Shown: positions 1 to 13,100 of the stretch, piece after piece
How positions within the stretch are numbered: the stretch's first letter is position 1
Layout: every line of letters starts with the position of its first letter
Assembly (NCBI GenBank): GCA_030522415.1
Contig: CM060127.1
Span: 12,368,646 to 12,432,645 of the forward strand
Direction: 5' to 3'
Length of the DNA stretch: 64,000 bases
Source of the DNA: Channallabes apus
Taxonomy: Eukaryota; Chordata; Actinopteri; Siluriformes; Clariidae
Notes under the pieces: generated by a model
Told to the model about the DNA's origin: nothing
What the model saw: only the letters and a program-made list of their open reading frames with translations
The model's database searches: none
Program-made: the position numbers and the translations under genes

Positions 1-655
1 CTATACTAGAAAAGGTCTTATGAACAGAGGAAAAGAAGGAATATTCTCTGGAAGTAGGGTTATGAAACCGCCAAACGTCAGCTATGCCATATGATTTAAG
101 AAAAAGTTTAATTGAACGTGCTGATTTAGAAAGGGGAGCTTTTTTGGACGAGCTACTGTAGGGTCTAAAACGGGGGAGAGTACACAATTCATATCGCCAC
201 CAAGAATAAGGTGGTGTGATGATATATCTGGTAGCCGAGAGAAAAGGTTTGAAAAGAATGCAGGGTTATCCCAGTTTGGTGCATAAATATTGGCCAGGAT
301 GACTGAGAGGGAATAAAGCTGGCCCACCACAATAACATATCGCCCCAAGGAATCAGCCTCTACACTAGTCATAGTGAATGGCGTGTTTTTCTTGATGGCC
401 ATTTTCTTGATGGCCACACCTCTAGCTTTTGAATGAAAATTGGAGTGATATCTGTTCCACCCAAATCCCTCTGAGCCGGAAATGATCTGTTGAACGTAAA
501 TGAGTCTCCTGAATAAATGTGATGTCTGCATCAAGTTGTTTTAAATGTGCAAATATCTTTTTACGTTTCACTGGATGGTTAAGTGACTTAACATTCCAGC
601 TCACGAAATTAACTGAACAGCCATCCAGCTCTTTGGAAGTTTTAGTAACTGTCAT
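1..655 (-). pseudogene. LINE ORF2 N-terminus (APE endonuclease), frameshifted and partial
   Basis: Start of ORF2 of the same LINE. The first frame (655 to 422) contains VNFVSWNVKSLNHPVKR and ADITFIQETHLR, the first blocks of an apurinic/apyrimidinic endonuclease-like domain with the metal-binding Asn and Glu (QETH). The reading then moves to another frame (from about 500 to 82), where ANIYAPNWDNPAFF and LILGGDMNCVLSP supply later endonuclease blocks including GGDMN. The shift lies near 420-530. The reverse-transcriptase part would be upstream of base 1. Interpretation rests on motif order; the copy cannot be functional. Confidence 0.7.
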
Positions 656-1381
656 CTTAAGGGAAAGTATTTATATATATGAAATCCAGAAAAGCTTCAG
701 AAAAACTTCACAACAAGTGAAAATTATCATGGACATCTGACAGAATAAGTCTGGTAGGAAAAAAAAACCCTGATAAACCCCCCCCTCACCCCCATCACCT
801 ACAAGAACATGGCGAACAAAATATCCATCAAAAACAAATACACACATTAAGTGTTTGTGTTGAGAGCCAACAGCTCCCGCCAAACCCACCATACTAAAGT
901 AACTCAAATAGCGCATTACTAAATGTCGTAAAAACTGCGGAATAACATAGTAATAACAGTAAAAATGATTATGGTTATAACAATAGGAAAAAAAAGTCAA
1001 TTAAAGTAAGCCTATTGACACCGGCAAAGGAAATAAAATTAGACGCTTCTCTTAAAATGCAACTAAGCAACACAAGCACATAATTGAGACAGAGCTATAT
1101 TATTAATTAAAAGATATAATAAAATAATAATAACAACAATAAAAAATAAATTTAAAAAGAAGAAGTGAAGGAAACCTTAATGGTACATTAATAATAGAAT
1201 CAGTGATGTTTCCATCTGCAGCGAGACTTATCCATGGAATGTCTCCAGCTCATGGCTGAATAATACCTTGTATGCCCTCTAGGAGGAGCTAAAAACAATG
1301 CAAACAAAAAGGTCACTGCTCCACTGAAGCGTGGTCTAGGCTGGAAGACGGTATAGACACATAAAAGGGTTTGCATAATTT

Positions 1382-2146
1382 TCAAGCCTCTGTGGGGATA
1401 ATGTTCTTCCTGATATACCTCATGGCTTCCTGTGCATCTGTAAACACCTTTTCTGTTCCGTCGTGTGAAACACGTAAACGGGCTGGGTATAGGATGCCAA
1501 ACCGGACGCCCTGACGATTACGCAGTAATTTCTGAGCCTCCGTGAACGCAGCTCTAGCCTTGGCAATGCTCGCGGTATAATCTGGAAAGATGGCAACCGA
1601 TTCCTCGTTAAATCTCAGCGTAGCCCGAGCGCGCGCACGGCTCAACGCCTCGACACAGTCTTGGTGGTAGTGAAGTTTCGCCATAATGACACGCGGTTTT
1701 CCATCCCATCTTCTTGGAGCCTGAATTCTATGCGAGTGGTCCACAAGCACATCCTTCTCCATTTGTAGTGTTTCTTTCAGCAACCTCGAAACAAACACAG
1801 TAGAGTTTGACCCTTCCGTCTCAGCTACCCCCACTATCCTGATATTACATCTTCTCATCCTTCCCTCCATGTCCTCGCATTTCCCTCTTAGCTCAGCTAC
1901 CTCTGTTTTTAAACAAGTGACCACAGATTTTACAGATGCCACATTGTCTGACCACGTTGAAAGGCCACCTTCCACCTCTTCTATCACGGTCTTCATTTGT
2001 TTGATTTCGGAGTTAAACACTGCATTATTTATAATTTCCCTTTTAATGGATTGAATCGCATTTTTAAGGGCGTTGAAATCATCGGCAAGCGCATTTTTTC
2101 TTCTTTTAACGAACGAAGAATCTCGGATTTCAAGGCCTCAGCATCC
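1382..2146 (-). pseudogene. LINE ORF1 (L1 ORF1p-like), frameshifted
   Basis: RNA-binding, chaperone-like ORF1 of the L1-type element. The longest open part (2020 down to 1382, 212 codons) starts with a heptad-like stretch, then an RRM-like block beginning RRCNIRIVGVAETEG, then a basic C-terminal domain rich in RAR, as in transposase_22/L1 ORF1p proteins. The natural start is probably the ATG near 2146, which reads MDAEALKSEILRSLK. An indel in an A-rich run near 2100 throws that start out of frame with the long part. The coiled coil is therefore split, and no intact protein is expected. Confidence 0.7.
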
Positions 2147-2641
2147 ATTTTCTCCGGACTGCCCGGAGGGGGTGGTGTTGCTCGAGACCGGGTGACGGTG
2201 GAGCACGAAGACGAGGCGACATTGGGCTAGTGTTGGATGAGGCGTCTTATTTATATTTGCGTAGTTTTTCCTTCAATGACACGCATATTAATTTTCCCCT
2301 TATTTCAAAGATAATATCATATTGCATTGTATATAGTGTTTTTGTAAAATAAAGCGCTTATTTATATAAAAAACAAGAGTTTGGCGAGAGAACGAGCCAA
2401 ACACGTCTGACTCCATTGCCATGCAAGAGTGCCCCCATTATTTAACTTTTTGACACAAATCCAATATCACCTATAACCTAAGTAAAATGAGTAAAAAAAA
2501 AAAAAAAGTGGAAAAAAAGTTATTTTGCTCTGCGCTTACAGGAATATACCTGGAACTAGGTTTATTTTCAGACATCACCAGTCTCCCCAGTGGTCAAAGG
2601 CAGAACTGCAGGACGTCTTCAGGACCAGACAAACCAGACAC

Positions 2642-3457
2642 CAGGGCCCGTATTCACAAATATTCTTAGAATTCTCTCAAAGAGCTCCTATCTTAGCTTA
2701 AAAAGTCCTAGCTGGGAGTCTTAGACTAAAAGTGATTTAGGAAACTAGGCAACTCTGAGTAAGGTAAGATACAATCTTTATCTTAGTGAGGAGGTGTGGT
2801 TAACCCTGTTGCTAGGGATGATGCAGCAATTCAAAGACTGTGATTGATTGATAAAAAATAACCTCTGACCTCTGCAAAGGTCTTGAAATGCGCTCTTTGT
2901 GAAAATAGAACAAATGATAATAGAACAGACAGTGAAATCATAATGTGTGTATATAAAGAAATTGTATAATTATGACTACAGGCTACTTTAAAGCAAAGTT
3001 ACTTTGAAGCAAATTTTCTTTTATAGGATAAATATCTTAAAGTTAATTAAAACAGCCAAATGTTAAAAGTCTACTTTTGAAGCAAGCAATTTCCACACAG
3101 TAGTTCCAATCCATGAGAGATGGAAGGAAGTAAAAGAACAAGAGAACCAAATTCTACAGAAGAGCAGTGTTTACTTTTATGTTTGGTTTTTGGAGAGAAT
3201 TGATTCTTTCCGCTATTTTGTTCTCTGCTAGTGAAACTCTTAAGCCTCTTAAAGTCCTCGTCTCTACTCAACAATTTTTACCTTAGGAGCTGTTTTAGGT
3301 CAAAGAGATTTCATGAATCAATTTTATTTTTACTAAGATTTAGTCCTAAATTTAAGGGGAAATTCTAAGAAAATGTCATCATTCTAAGAATTTTCTAAGA
3401 ATTTTATCATTAAGAGCAACTTTTTAGGATTAAGAAGCTTTGTGAATACGGGCCCTG
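2642..3457. mobile_element. Non-autonomous DNA transposon with GGGCCCGTATTCACAAA inverted ends
   Basis: The left end CAGGGCCCGTATTCACAAA is matched exactly in reverse at the right end (TTTGTGAATACGGGCCCTG), giving 19-bp perfect terminal inverted repeats 816 bp apart. The interior is AT-rich, with many variants of a TTCTTAGAATT motif near both ends, so the subterminal parts are also partly inverted. There is no credible coding sequence. Flanking 8-mers (CCAGACAC and ATGTCTTC) do not match, so superfamily is uncertain; hAT-like is a guess from the ends. Confidence 0.75.
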
Positions 3458-4363
3458 ATGTCTTCACTGAACAATTTGTTGTATTTAATTAACATATACT
3501 GTACATGATCATATAGATCTTCTCCAGAGCTGTACCTGTGTGCTCACTGGCGTATAATCCTATCGTCTTTACAGTATTTATTTAAATACCCTGCTGTTGT
3601 ACGACCATAGAACACCACTTACTCTTACACTCATCACTTCCTACTCATATCATTTTGTCGTTTTCATTCATTTAATTCAGTTCCGCTTTAAAAACAGACC
3701 AAATTCTCGTTTAGTGTAAAACCTCGTCCCTGGTTTAGACTGTGAGTGTGAGTGCCAATTATACCAGACATCGTACTCCTCCTCCTCTAACGTCACACAA
3801 TCATAGTTACTCCGAAGGGAACGGTGATGTACAGCAGGGCGTCAGTTCAGACCACAGGGGATAACTCCTTATTTAATTTGGATTAAGCGGAGATGTGAGA
3901 GGCTTAGTCTCTGTCTCATACGTCACTCTGGGATCTTGTTGAAGAGATAAGATGATACTCAGGGGTTATGAATGTGTATAGTGAGGAATAACACACTCAG
4001 TGTTGTGCTGTCATAGAAAAACAATCAAAGACAGGGCGAGAAAAGTAACTCCACTTCATCACACTAACCTGTAACAGCACGTCTTGAAGCGTTGTATCCC
4101 ACTTACATGGCAGGAATAACAAGTGTTAATTATTAAACAATGAAATGTCATATTTTTATTGGTTTAGAGTTTGCAAAAATTATTCTATAATATTATTCCT
4201 ATTATAAGGAATAATAACCTCCTGACCAATCAGGATCCAGGATTCAGCAGCACTGCAGTGTAACTGATTTAAAGCGGAAAACTGAATGCATGTTTATCAG
4301 ATGTATATTTTCATTTATGTGTGTGTGTGTGTGTGCGTGTGTGTGCGTGATTGTGATTCTTAG
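3458..4363. other. Upstream intron of the SDR42E2-like gene, no feature seen
   Basis: Bases between the inverted-repeat element and the first recognised exon. I searched this stretch for the Rossmann glycine motif and the other N-terminal exons expected of an SDR42E protein and saw none. A GT-rich simple repeat (about 4318-4350) lies just before the acceptor at 4361-4363. The missing exons are presumed to be upstream of the window. Confidence 0.5.
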
Positions 4364-5072
4364 CACATAGACCACTATTCCAGGACTAAAGCCATCGCCG
4401 AGCGCATGGTCCTCAGCGCCAACAGAAGAACCTTACAAGGTACAGATTCTTCTCTCTGAGCCTGAGAGGAGAAAGCCATCGCTTTTGTGTGTGTGCGTGT
4501 GTGTGTGTGCATAATGATGAGGTACCGTGTGCAACAGGACCCAGCGGCACCTCTGACACCTGTTTAAATTTAGAGCTTTACAATAAGGCTGAGCTGCCAG
4601 GTAAACCCGACACGGGTGCATCTGTAACTTTCGCATCCACTCAGACCTGTGTGTGTGTGTGTGTGTGTGTGCGTATGTGTGAGCTTCTATTTATGGATTT
4701 TTTATTTATCTGTGTGTGCTTGTGTGTTTTACAAAGATGGTGGCCTTCTGCAGACGTGTGTGTTACGACCTTCAGGTATCTACGGTCCTGAGGAGAGGAG
4801 ACATCTACACCGAGTGATGGTAATTAATTCTCTCTCATTTTTTCCTTTTTCTGTCTTCCCCATCATCCTTTGTCTTTTTGCCTTCCTCTCACTCTCTTCC
4901 TCATCTCTCTACTATATCTCTCTTTCTCTCCTTTTCTCTCTCTTCTCACTCTGTGCATCTTTCTTCTTTTGTGAATGTCTTTCTTTTTTTTCTTCTCTCT
5001 TACTGTCTGTTTGTCTTTGTCTGTCTCACTCCATCTTTATCTATCCCTGTCTGTGTTTTTCTCTCATACCCT

Positions 5073-5155
<83 letters not shown>

Positions 5156-8100
5156 CACTCGCTCCACTGTGTCCAAAGGTGTACAATATTAATGAATTCT
5201 GTGAGAGGCTCCAGTTACAGTTCTATTTCCCTCTGTCACAAACGCATGCAACAGTGCATTTTTGCAGTTCAGTCAGTATTATCTGTAAATTGAACAACAT
5301 ATCAAAATAAAAGTCAGGCCTCGTTTGGATTCACTTTCACTAAAAGTTCTCTGTACACCAGCCCTGTAGTGTACAAGATAACCTGCAGAGTTTAATTTTC
5401 TAATTATGCATTAATAACTCTCCCTTTCTCTCTCTCTCTCTCTGCTCTAGGTGAACGTGGAGCGCAGGTTGTTCAGTTTCACTTTCGGTGACCCCAAGGC
5501 CAGGATGAACTGGGTCCACGTGGACAATCTGGTCACGGCTCACGTCCTGGCAGCTGAAGGCCTCACGCCTGAGAGAAGCTGTGTCGCAGTAAGACTCACG
5601 CACATCGCTATCTACATCAGTTTTTACTGTACCTCTGAGTCGCCATTGGTCTGTTGTTTCACACTCTCCTTAGATCAGCTTTCTTCTCAATGTACAACCC
5701 AATCTGTGGTGGCAATTTATAAAGAAACTCTACATAATAGTTACATATATACGTTTTTTAGTGGAGGGAATAAGTCACACCCTCCCATTCTTTTCTAGAT
5801 AAAATAATCAGCAACTGGATGATGATCTATGATGTAACTCAATGGTTAAGGCATTGGATTACGGTTTGGAAGGTCCCAGGTTCAAATCCCATGACCACCA
5901 ATTTGTCTCTGTTGGGCCCTTGAGCAGGGCCCCTAAGCCTCAACTGCTCAGACGTATAATGAGATAAAAATGTAAGTTGCTCTGGATAAGGTCGTCTCCT
6001 AAATGTATGAATGTGTTTCTATAACAGTATACTAGGGTGTGTTTTATAAGCCTTCAGTTTGCTAGGGAGCATAAAGCTTGGACTTTGGAACAATGGAAAA
6101 AGGTCATGTGATCTGATGAGTCCAGTTTGAGTCTTTTCCAGAGTCTTTACCCATCATGCATAGTGGCCACTGTACAAGCCTCTGGAGGCAGTGTTATGAT
6201 CTGGGGCTGCTTCAGTTGGTCAGGTCTTGACTTTAGCAACGTTATGTGACAATAAACAAATGAAGTCAGCTGATGACCTGAATGTACTGAATGACCACAT
6301 GGCACATGACATCCATCCTGAAATCATGGCCATATGCGGTTATAACTATTTTTTCTTCACTATTCGTTCTTTATGGCTTCTTTGTGGAAACTGATTCCTG
6401 AAACCTGCTTTACATGTCATGATCTAATCAGAATCTAAACAGAAACCTTTTTGTTCACCATCAGCATTTATGTTCACCATCTCAAAAATGAGCAAAACAT
6501 GATAAACACAACTGTTGCATTCGTAATCAATTAGACAATCTGCACCAGTACTGGCATTAATAAACATGAAGCTCGCTCCATTTGGTGCTTTCAATAATAA
6601 AGAGAAGAGAGATGAGTGAAACTCAGAAAGAGTGCACTGACGGGGTTGTGTCTTGGTTTCAGAACGGACAGGCCTACTTCATCAATGATGGCGAATCTGT
6701 GAATGTGTTCGACTGGATGACACCACTGGTGAGCGTATAACTGTTCGTATGTGAAATTTAAGCCATGTGTTTTTGTTGTTGTTCTATCAAGGAAAAACCA
6801 TCAATGGTATAATGTTGCCATGGTAAAGCACAGACTGGCTGTAGTATGTGTAGCAAACATTTGAACTTAAACTGTTTCTATAAATGTTTCATTTATATAG
6901 GCACATTTTCAGCACATTTTGAGTTACTATATTTTACTGGAACATGAACCTAACCTGTTTAAGCCATCTCTACCACTCGGTTGAGCTCTGCTTTGATTTA
7001 AAAAATCCACTAGACATTGCTGTGTCTTTAAGTAATATGCCTTTTTAATCGCTTTGTAGCATAACACAAGAAATAAAGTGGATTGAATTTCCAAAATCAT
7101 GTGTCGTATTCCAGCGCTGAAAATTATAACAGTTTATGTCACTTTTGCATGAATTAATACTTTTGCCAAGGAGTGACGTCTCAACCATTTGGAAGAGGCA
7201 TGTGGGTCTTTTATTGGCCATAATAAAAATTATAAAATAATAATAAAATTTATATATCAAAGAAAAATTTCCATTGCTTTGTTTTTTAGTGATCTCATTA
7301 TTCATCTAAAATTACATTTATTGTTTGTTAACATTGTCAGCTTTTGGCCTAATACAAAAAAACAAACATGTATGAAGCTCGTCATCTTTCCGAGACTCTG
7401 AAAAGTTAAAGTTACCACCTTAGCTTCGTTACAAAGTACTGACACTGGAGACTCCTTCCAGGAATGCCACATAATCAGAAATCATCCTCGTATCAATGTG
7501 GAGTGTCTGATGTACTCGTCCCTGTGAATGAGCTGTTACTCACTACTGTCAGAACTGCTGGTTTAGAGAATTAATCATCTATTTTTAACTCTCATCTATT
7601 TTTCAAACTCTGTTTCTCCTCCTTCTTGAGCAGTTCGAGAGACTGGGCTACACTCGTCCGCTGATCCGTCTCCCAGTTTCACTCGTCTATTCAGCAGGTA
7701 GGACATATTTTTTCTGAGATTAATGTACTCATCATCCCTAATGAAAATCAATATTCAGAATGGGTTTAACGTGACCTGATGGTGTGACGTGTGTGTGCAG
7801 CATTTCTGATGGAGCAGTTACACGTGGCCCTGAGGCCCGTCGTCAAGGTTCCTCTTCTCCTGACCAGAAACGAGGTAAAAACTCATCTCAAGTCTCCAAT
7901 GGTAAAACAAATTAATTCCTGTAGATCTTTTCATTCTATTATAACAGTTATACTCTACATACACTCTTAGAAGAAAAGGGTTCTCAGCTTGGTTCTAACA
8001 AGATGGAAATTAAGTTCATTGGATAGGCAAGCATATGGCAAGGGGTTTAGTGTACTCTTTTGTCTTGCAAAAGATGACAAATCAAAGATGGCAGATAATT

Positions 8101-10114
8101 CATTTGAGATCTCTTCTTGAACGTTTATATTATATGCTCTTATAGTATATCCACTTTAATAGGAACACCTGTACACCTGTTTGTTTTACGCAGTTATTCA
8201 GAGTTCATGTTTTGTTTAATCTTTGTAAACTTTGAGAAAATCCCAGAAGTTTCTCAAATACTGAAACACCCTATGCCACTGTTAAGGTCACAGACTTTTT
8301 CTTCATTCTGATGGCTGTTTCTGCGTGATGTTTTACATTGTCCTGCTAACAGACGATTGGCTGACTGGGTAATTCCATTAACATGCAGTTGCTCCTATTA
8401 AAGTAAAAAATTAAAAAAAGAACCAAATTGAGAAAACTAAGAGAGGAAATAAAATACACAACAGACATTTGACACATACTGTAACAGACATCACCGTGGT
8501 GAGTTCAACATGTACACAAAGGTGTATTTTATATTTAATTGTAATCAGGGCTTATTATTCAGTAATTCTTTAAAATGATTCTCTTTTACTTTCACACTTT
8601 CATGTAATCATGTCATCTGGATGTCTAGAAACTAGCAGTTTCACTGCTCATCCATGTAGCTTCATCAGTCTGAGGGGAGACCTCCAAGGTCAAAAAGTCC
8701 TTCCCTGTCTGAAAAGTCTTTTTACGTTAACAATGAAGAAGGTGAGAGTATAATAGGAGTGAGAGTTATAAGATAGAGAGAGAGAGATTCAAAAGAGTCT
8801 GCAGGGTTTGATGATCATACACAGTAGGGACGTCCTAGTGTTAAATGTGGCTTTCAGGTGGACTTGTGAAGAGCTCTTGATCTCTCTTGGGATGGATAAA
8901 AGAGCAGACGGGTTGTGCCTAAGACCTCCATCTTTGTTGAGGAAAGGATTTCCCACTTGCACATAGAAAGCTTCTTTTACTCCCCTCTCTCAGACTGACG
9001 AAGAAACGTTTCTACCTAACAGGAAAGAAGTTCAGTTGACATGACTCAACTCCCAGATAACCTCACCTGGATGACTTCATTCTTTTGTTTCCTCACCTCA
9101 ACTCCTTCCTTCATTTCTCACCTATTTATTGCTTTTATTAAAGCCAGGAAAACAATATCAGACAAAATGATCATTGGTGTTAAGAGTATTAAATGTTCAT
9201 TAACATCATTAACTAAAGAGCTCATTAACTGTGAGATCTGGATCTCATGATGTACACTAGGGTGATTTTATTGCGTGCTGCCTCTGAGTTAATTAGCAGC
9301 ATGGATCCTTGTTTACACATTGTTTACTGTTGTAAAGTCATCGTCAGTAATCATGATGAATTATTCAGTAAGTAAGTAAGTGTGATTGTACGGCTCCTGG
9401 AAGAAAATCACACTCAGGGATAAATGTCAGGTGTTAACAATATTAACTTGTCCTTAAAGGCACCAGATTATACTGCCGCTTAAAGGCACCAGATTATACT
9501 GCCACTTGAACAGCTTACCGTATGTCTTAGAGTGTTCCAAAATGTGTCCTTAAAAGTTCCAGCTAAAGTACAGCTCAGATTAGGGCTGCAACTAACGATT
9601 ATTTTGATAATCGATTAGTTGGCCGATTATTGTTTCGATTAATCGATTAATCGGATAAAGCTAAGCGCTTCTTTAATTTGATGTTTTGCTTATAATTATA
9701 TATAAAACCATACCAACATTTGTTTTGTTTTTAACTATAATTTCAGATGGCAAGTTGACTGTTATATTTATATATATATATAAATAAAACACTGTCAACT
9801 TGCCATCTGTATACATACATACATACATAAATAAATAAAACACTGTCAACTTGCCATCTGTATACATACATACATACATACATACATACATTATATGTAT
9901 ATCGATTAAATCGGATAAAAGCTAGACGCTTTAATTTGATGTTTTGCTTAACTATATAAAACCATAAATCAGGGTATTATTTATGTATAAAAGTAAACTT
10001 TAAAAAAATGCAATAGCCACATAGTTTAATTATCTTTAATTTTGACATTTAAATCTTATTTTTTGTAAATCAACATTTTTGTTTTTAACAATAATTGCAG
10101 ATGGCAAGTTTACA

Positions 10115-10195
<81 letters not shown>

Positions 10196-13100
10196 GTTCA
10201 AAACAAAAATACATTCAGTTGTTAAGAATGACTTAAATTTTAAATTCTCTTAAATTAATTCAACTTAATAATAATAAGAAGACTTCTAGATTATGATATT
10301 TTTAATTGTTTAAAGTGTATACTACATCCTTTTCACGGTTTATACATTATTTCGATCCTCTCGTGTATTTTATCCTTTTTTTTTTGTCTCAATAAAAATA
10401 AAAATCCCTGCGATGGATTGGCAACCCTGTCCAGAGTGTACCCCGCCTAGTGGGAGAGAGGAAAAAAGAGAGAAGAGAGAAAAAAAAAACTCGCCGCTAC
10501 TGCGTTCACTCTGTTCATTTTGCCCCTTTTCCTGTATTTCCCTCTGTATAGCGTGTAGGATAATGGGATATATCCGGTCCTCCGAAGTGTAAAATGAACG
10601 TGAAGAAAACGCACTAGAAGTGTTTTCCTGCGTTCGTTGGTATTTGAACGCAAAGAAAAAGCTGCATGCAACGTTTTTACCCCTGTATAACCGCGCAGCC
10701 GGTGAGTGTGTTCACACGGGCTTTGGTGACGTCACCGAAGCCCGTGTGAACTTTCTCACTGACAGAAAAACGGTCGATTTTAACGCCCGATAAGAGGTGT
10801 TTAATGTAAATTGCTCCCATACCTTGGAGTACTTGGGGCGCGCGCTTTTTCCTGCAAACGCTTGTGTAACCTCCATTGCGTGAGCGACTGTGTATCTGTG
10901 TGTGTATTTGTGCATCTTGTGGTCGCGCGCCTCAATAACGTGAGCAGCCCAACTAATCGAAAATGGCATTCGTTGACAACGAATTTCATTATCGATAATT
11001 ATCGATTTTATCGATTAGTTGTTGCAGCCCTAGCTCAGATCATGCATTTCTTTCTGTTCCACTCCTGATTCATAAACGCTGTTTCAGTGTCTTTAACTTT
11101 AAATGCAAAAAAGCAACTACTGACCCCTACTCCCCCACACCAATACACCACCACCAGCAGCCTGAACCACTGATATATGGCAGGATGGATCCATGCCTGC
11201 ATGTTGTTTATGTCAAATTATGACCCTGCCATCCGAATGTCGCAGCAGAAATCAGACCAGACGACCACGCGTTTCTCCTATGAACATTTTTTTAATTCTT
11301 TTTGTGCTTTTTCTTAGTTTTGTTACAGAGTATATAAGGAATAAAACCATCAGGGTTGTGCTGTTATAGAAAAATAATCCATGATACATATTACAGCGGA
11401 ACCTTGGATTACGAGCATAATTCATTCCGGAAGCGGGCTCGTGTTTCAAACACTCGTAAACCAAAGCAAACCAGATTTTCCCATAAGAAATAATGGAAAC
11501 TCAAATTGTTCGTTCCACAGCCACAAAAAAATAAATACATAAAAATAATTAACACAAAATATAAAGTTTTTTGTATTTAAATTAACCTGCACTTTACCTT
11601 TTAAAAAAAGGTAAAAATAAATCCCGACAGATAAGTTTTTCCGTTTAGTCAAGTCAAATTTTGTAAAAATCTTTGCTCGTCTTGCGGAACGCTCGCAAAC
11701 TGTGACTCGCAGTCCAAGGTTTCTCTGTGTTAGTTACCAACCTGCCGCTATAAAGACTCATTTGCTATTCAGCCTCTCTTTATATTCTCTTTCGAAGTTA
11801 TACGCAAGAAATATTACAGTACATAATTTTAAATAAAAATCATAACCAGAGATATAAACCAGTGGTGAGGTGCTCAGGTAAGAGGAACTCTGCTTTATCG
11901 CACCACTCTTTGGTTGATTCATGTCCTACAGTATAACACCTCTTTATAATGCAGTATTTAAATCCACTGAGCAGTAATCTGTTGATCTGAGCACTTTATT
12001 CTAATTCACACATTTAATTATTTTGTGTACTTGTGATATTCTCTAATGGGGAAGATATTATTCTAGTTGATTTTCCCCAAATCTTATCGAAGAAGCCATT
12101 TAAACCAGGCACGAGTGAAGTCTAGACATGGTTGAGCGTGCTCAATGACTGAAACGTGAGAAGGAGACGGTGGGGCTCGGAGCGCTGATTCTTCTCGGCT
12201 GCCTGAATTAATCATAAGCACGGGCTCCTTGGATTCACGCTGAGTTTCGACAGGCGACACGGGTATTTGTGAACCAAGAGCAGTGATAAGGGGTCACGTG
12301 AATGTTATTTTAACACAGAGGAAGGAGTGCTTGGGGTCGGATCCCTAAACTTAGATCAGAAATGCAGAAATACCAAATTAAATTTTTGAATACAAACTGA
12401 AAACTGTTCTTTTGAATCTGTGCATTATTTTGCAACACTCCATGTTCCTCTGAAAAGGTGTCAGACATACTGGAGCTATATATTTTGAGAGATTACTAAA
12501 TTTTTCAGTTCAATTCAAATTTATTTATATAGTGCTTTTAATTATGGAAATGAGTATGAAATTTAAGCAGTACGGCGGTGTCGTGGTTAGTATTGTCGCC
12601 TTGCTCCTCCAGGGTCCGGGTTCAATTTCTGGCCAGGCTCTATTTCAGTCCAAAGACATGTAGGTTACTGTAGATTAATTGACGTTCCCATATTGCCTGT
12701 AGTGTATGTGCCCTGTAATGGATTGACACCCTGTCCAGGGTGTACCCTGCCTTGTGCCCCAAGTCTCCTCCGATAGGCTCCAGGCCCCCGCGCCCCTGAA
12801 TACAGGATAAAGCGGTATAGATGATGAGTGAGTGAGTGAGTATGAAATGTGTGAGAAAATGTGAATGAATCAAAATGATCAGATAGTCCCTGATGAGCAG
12901 GCCGAGGACGACGGTGGTAAGGAAAAATTCCCTGAGGTGGCATTAGGACGAAACCTTGAGAGGACCCAGACTCAACAGGGAACCGATCCTTATAGCAGAT
13001 AGCAGGAATTGTTTTGCAGTAAAAAATGCTGTCAATAAGTCATACTGTGCGTTAGACGGATGGAAGTTAAATATAACAAGGGTTTGGAAGCTCATGTACA

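Larger units (their letters stand above)
1..2240 (-). mobile_element. L1-type LINE, 5' portion, decayed
   Basis: Read on the minus strand this is a non-LTR retrotransposon, with its 5' end near 2240 and running off the window at base 1. An ORF1 with coiled-coil and RRM-like parts (about 2146 to 1382) is followed by a roughly 0.7-kb spacer and then the start of ORF2 (from 655) with an apurinic-endonuclease-like domain. ORF1-then-APE order is typical of the L1/Tx1 group. Both frames are broken, so this copy is dead. The next 400 bases (2241-2641) are AT-rich and hold nothing recognisable. Family rank is inferred from domain order and protein resemblance; no database comparison was made. Confidence 0.75.
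9581..11032. mobile_element. hAT-type non-autonomous transposon with perfect 8-bp target duplication
   Basis: Terminal inverted repeats TAGGGCTGCAACTAA...TTAGTTGTTGCAGCCCTA, followed inside on both sides by ATCGATTA-type repeats. The element is flanked by identical 8-bp direct repeats GCTCAGAT (9573-9580 and 11033-11040), the hallmark of hAT insertion. The 1452-bp interior holds repeated copies of a GATGGCAAGTTGAC motif in both orientations (9747-9870), a 60-bp TA run, and a CpG-rich right part with a 40-bp palindrome. No transposase is encoded. It sits in the 7.4-kb last intron of the SDR42E2-like gene. Confidence 0.92.

Noticed and set aside
1..4363. Possible N-terminal exons of the SDR42E2-like gene
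   Set aside because: No Rossmann glycine motif or family block was found on the plus strand; the first 2.2 kb is LINE sequence and 2642-3457 a transposon, so the exons are presumed upstream.
4649..5310. Overlapping open frames of 100-214 codons on the plus strand
   Set aside because: They consist of pyrimidine-tract and CA-repeat translations (SLSLSF, HTHTHT) in an intron of the SDR42E2-like gene; only 4737-4819 is coding, in another frame.
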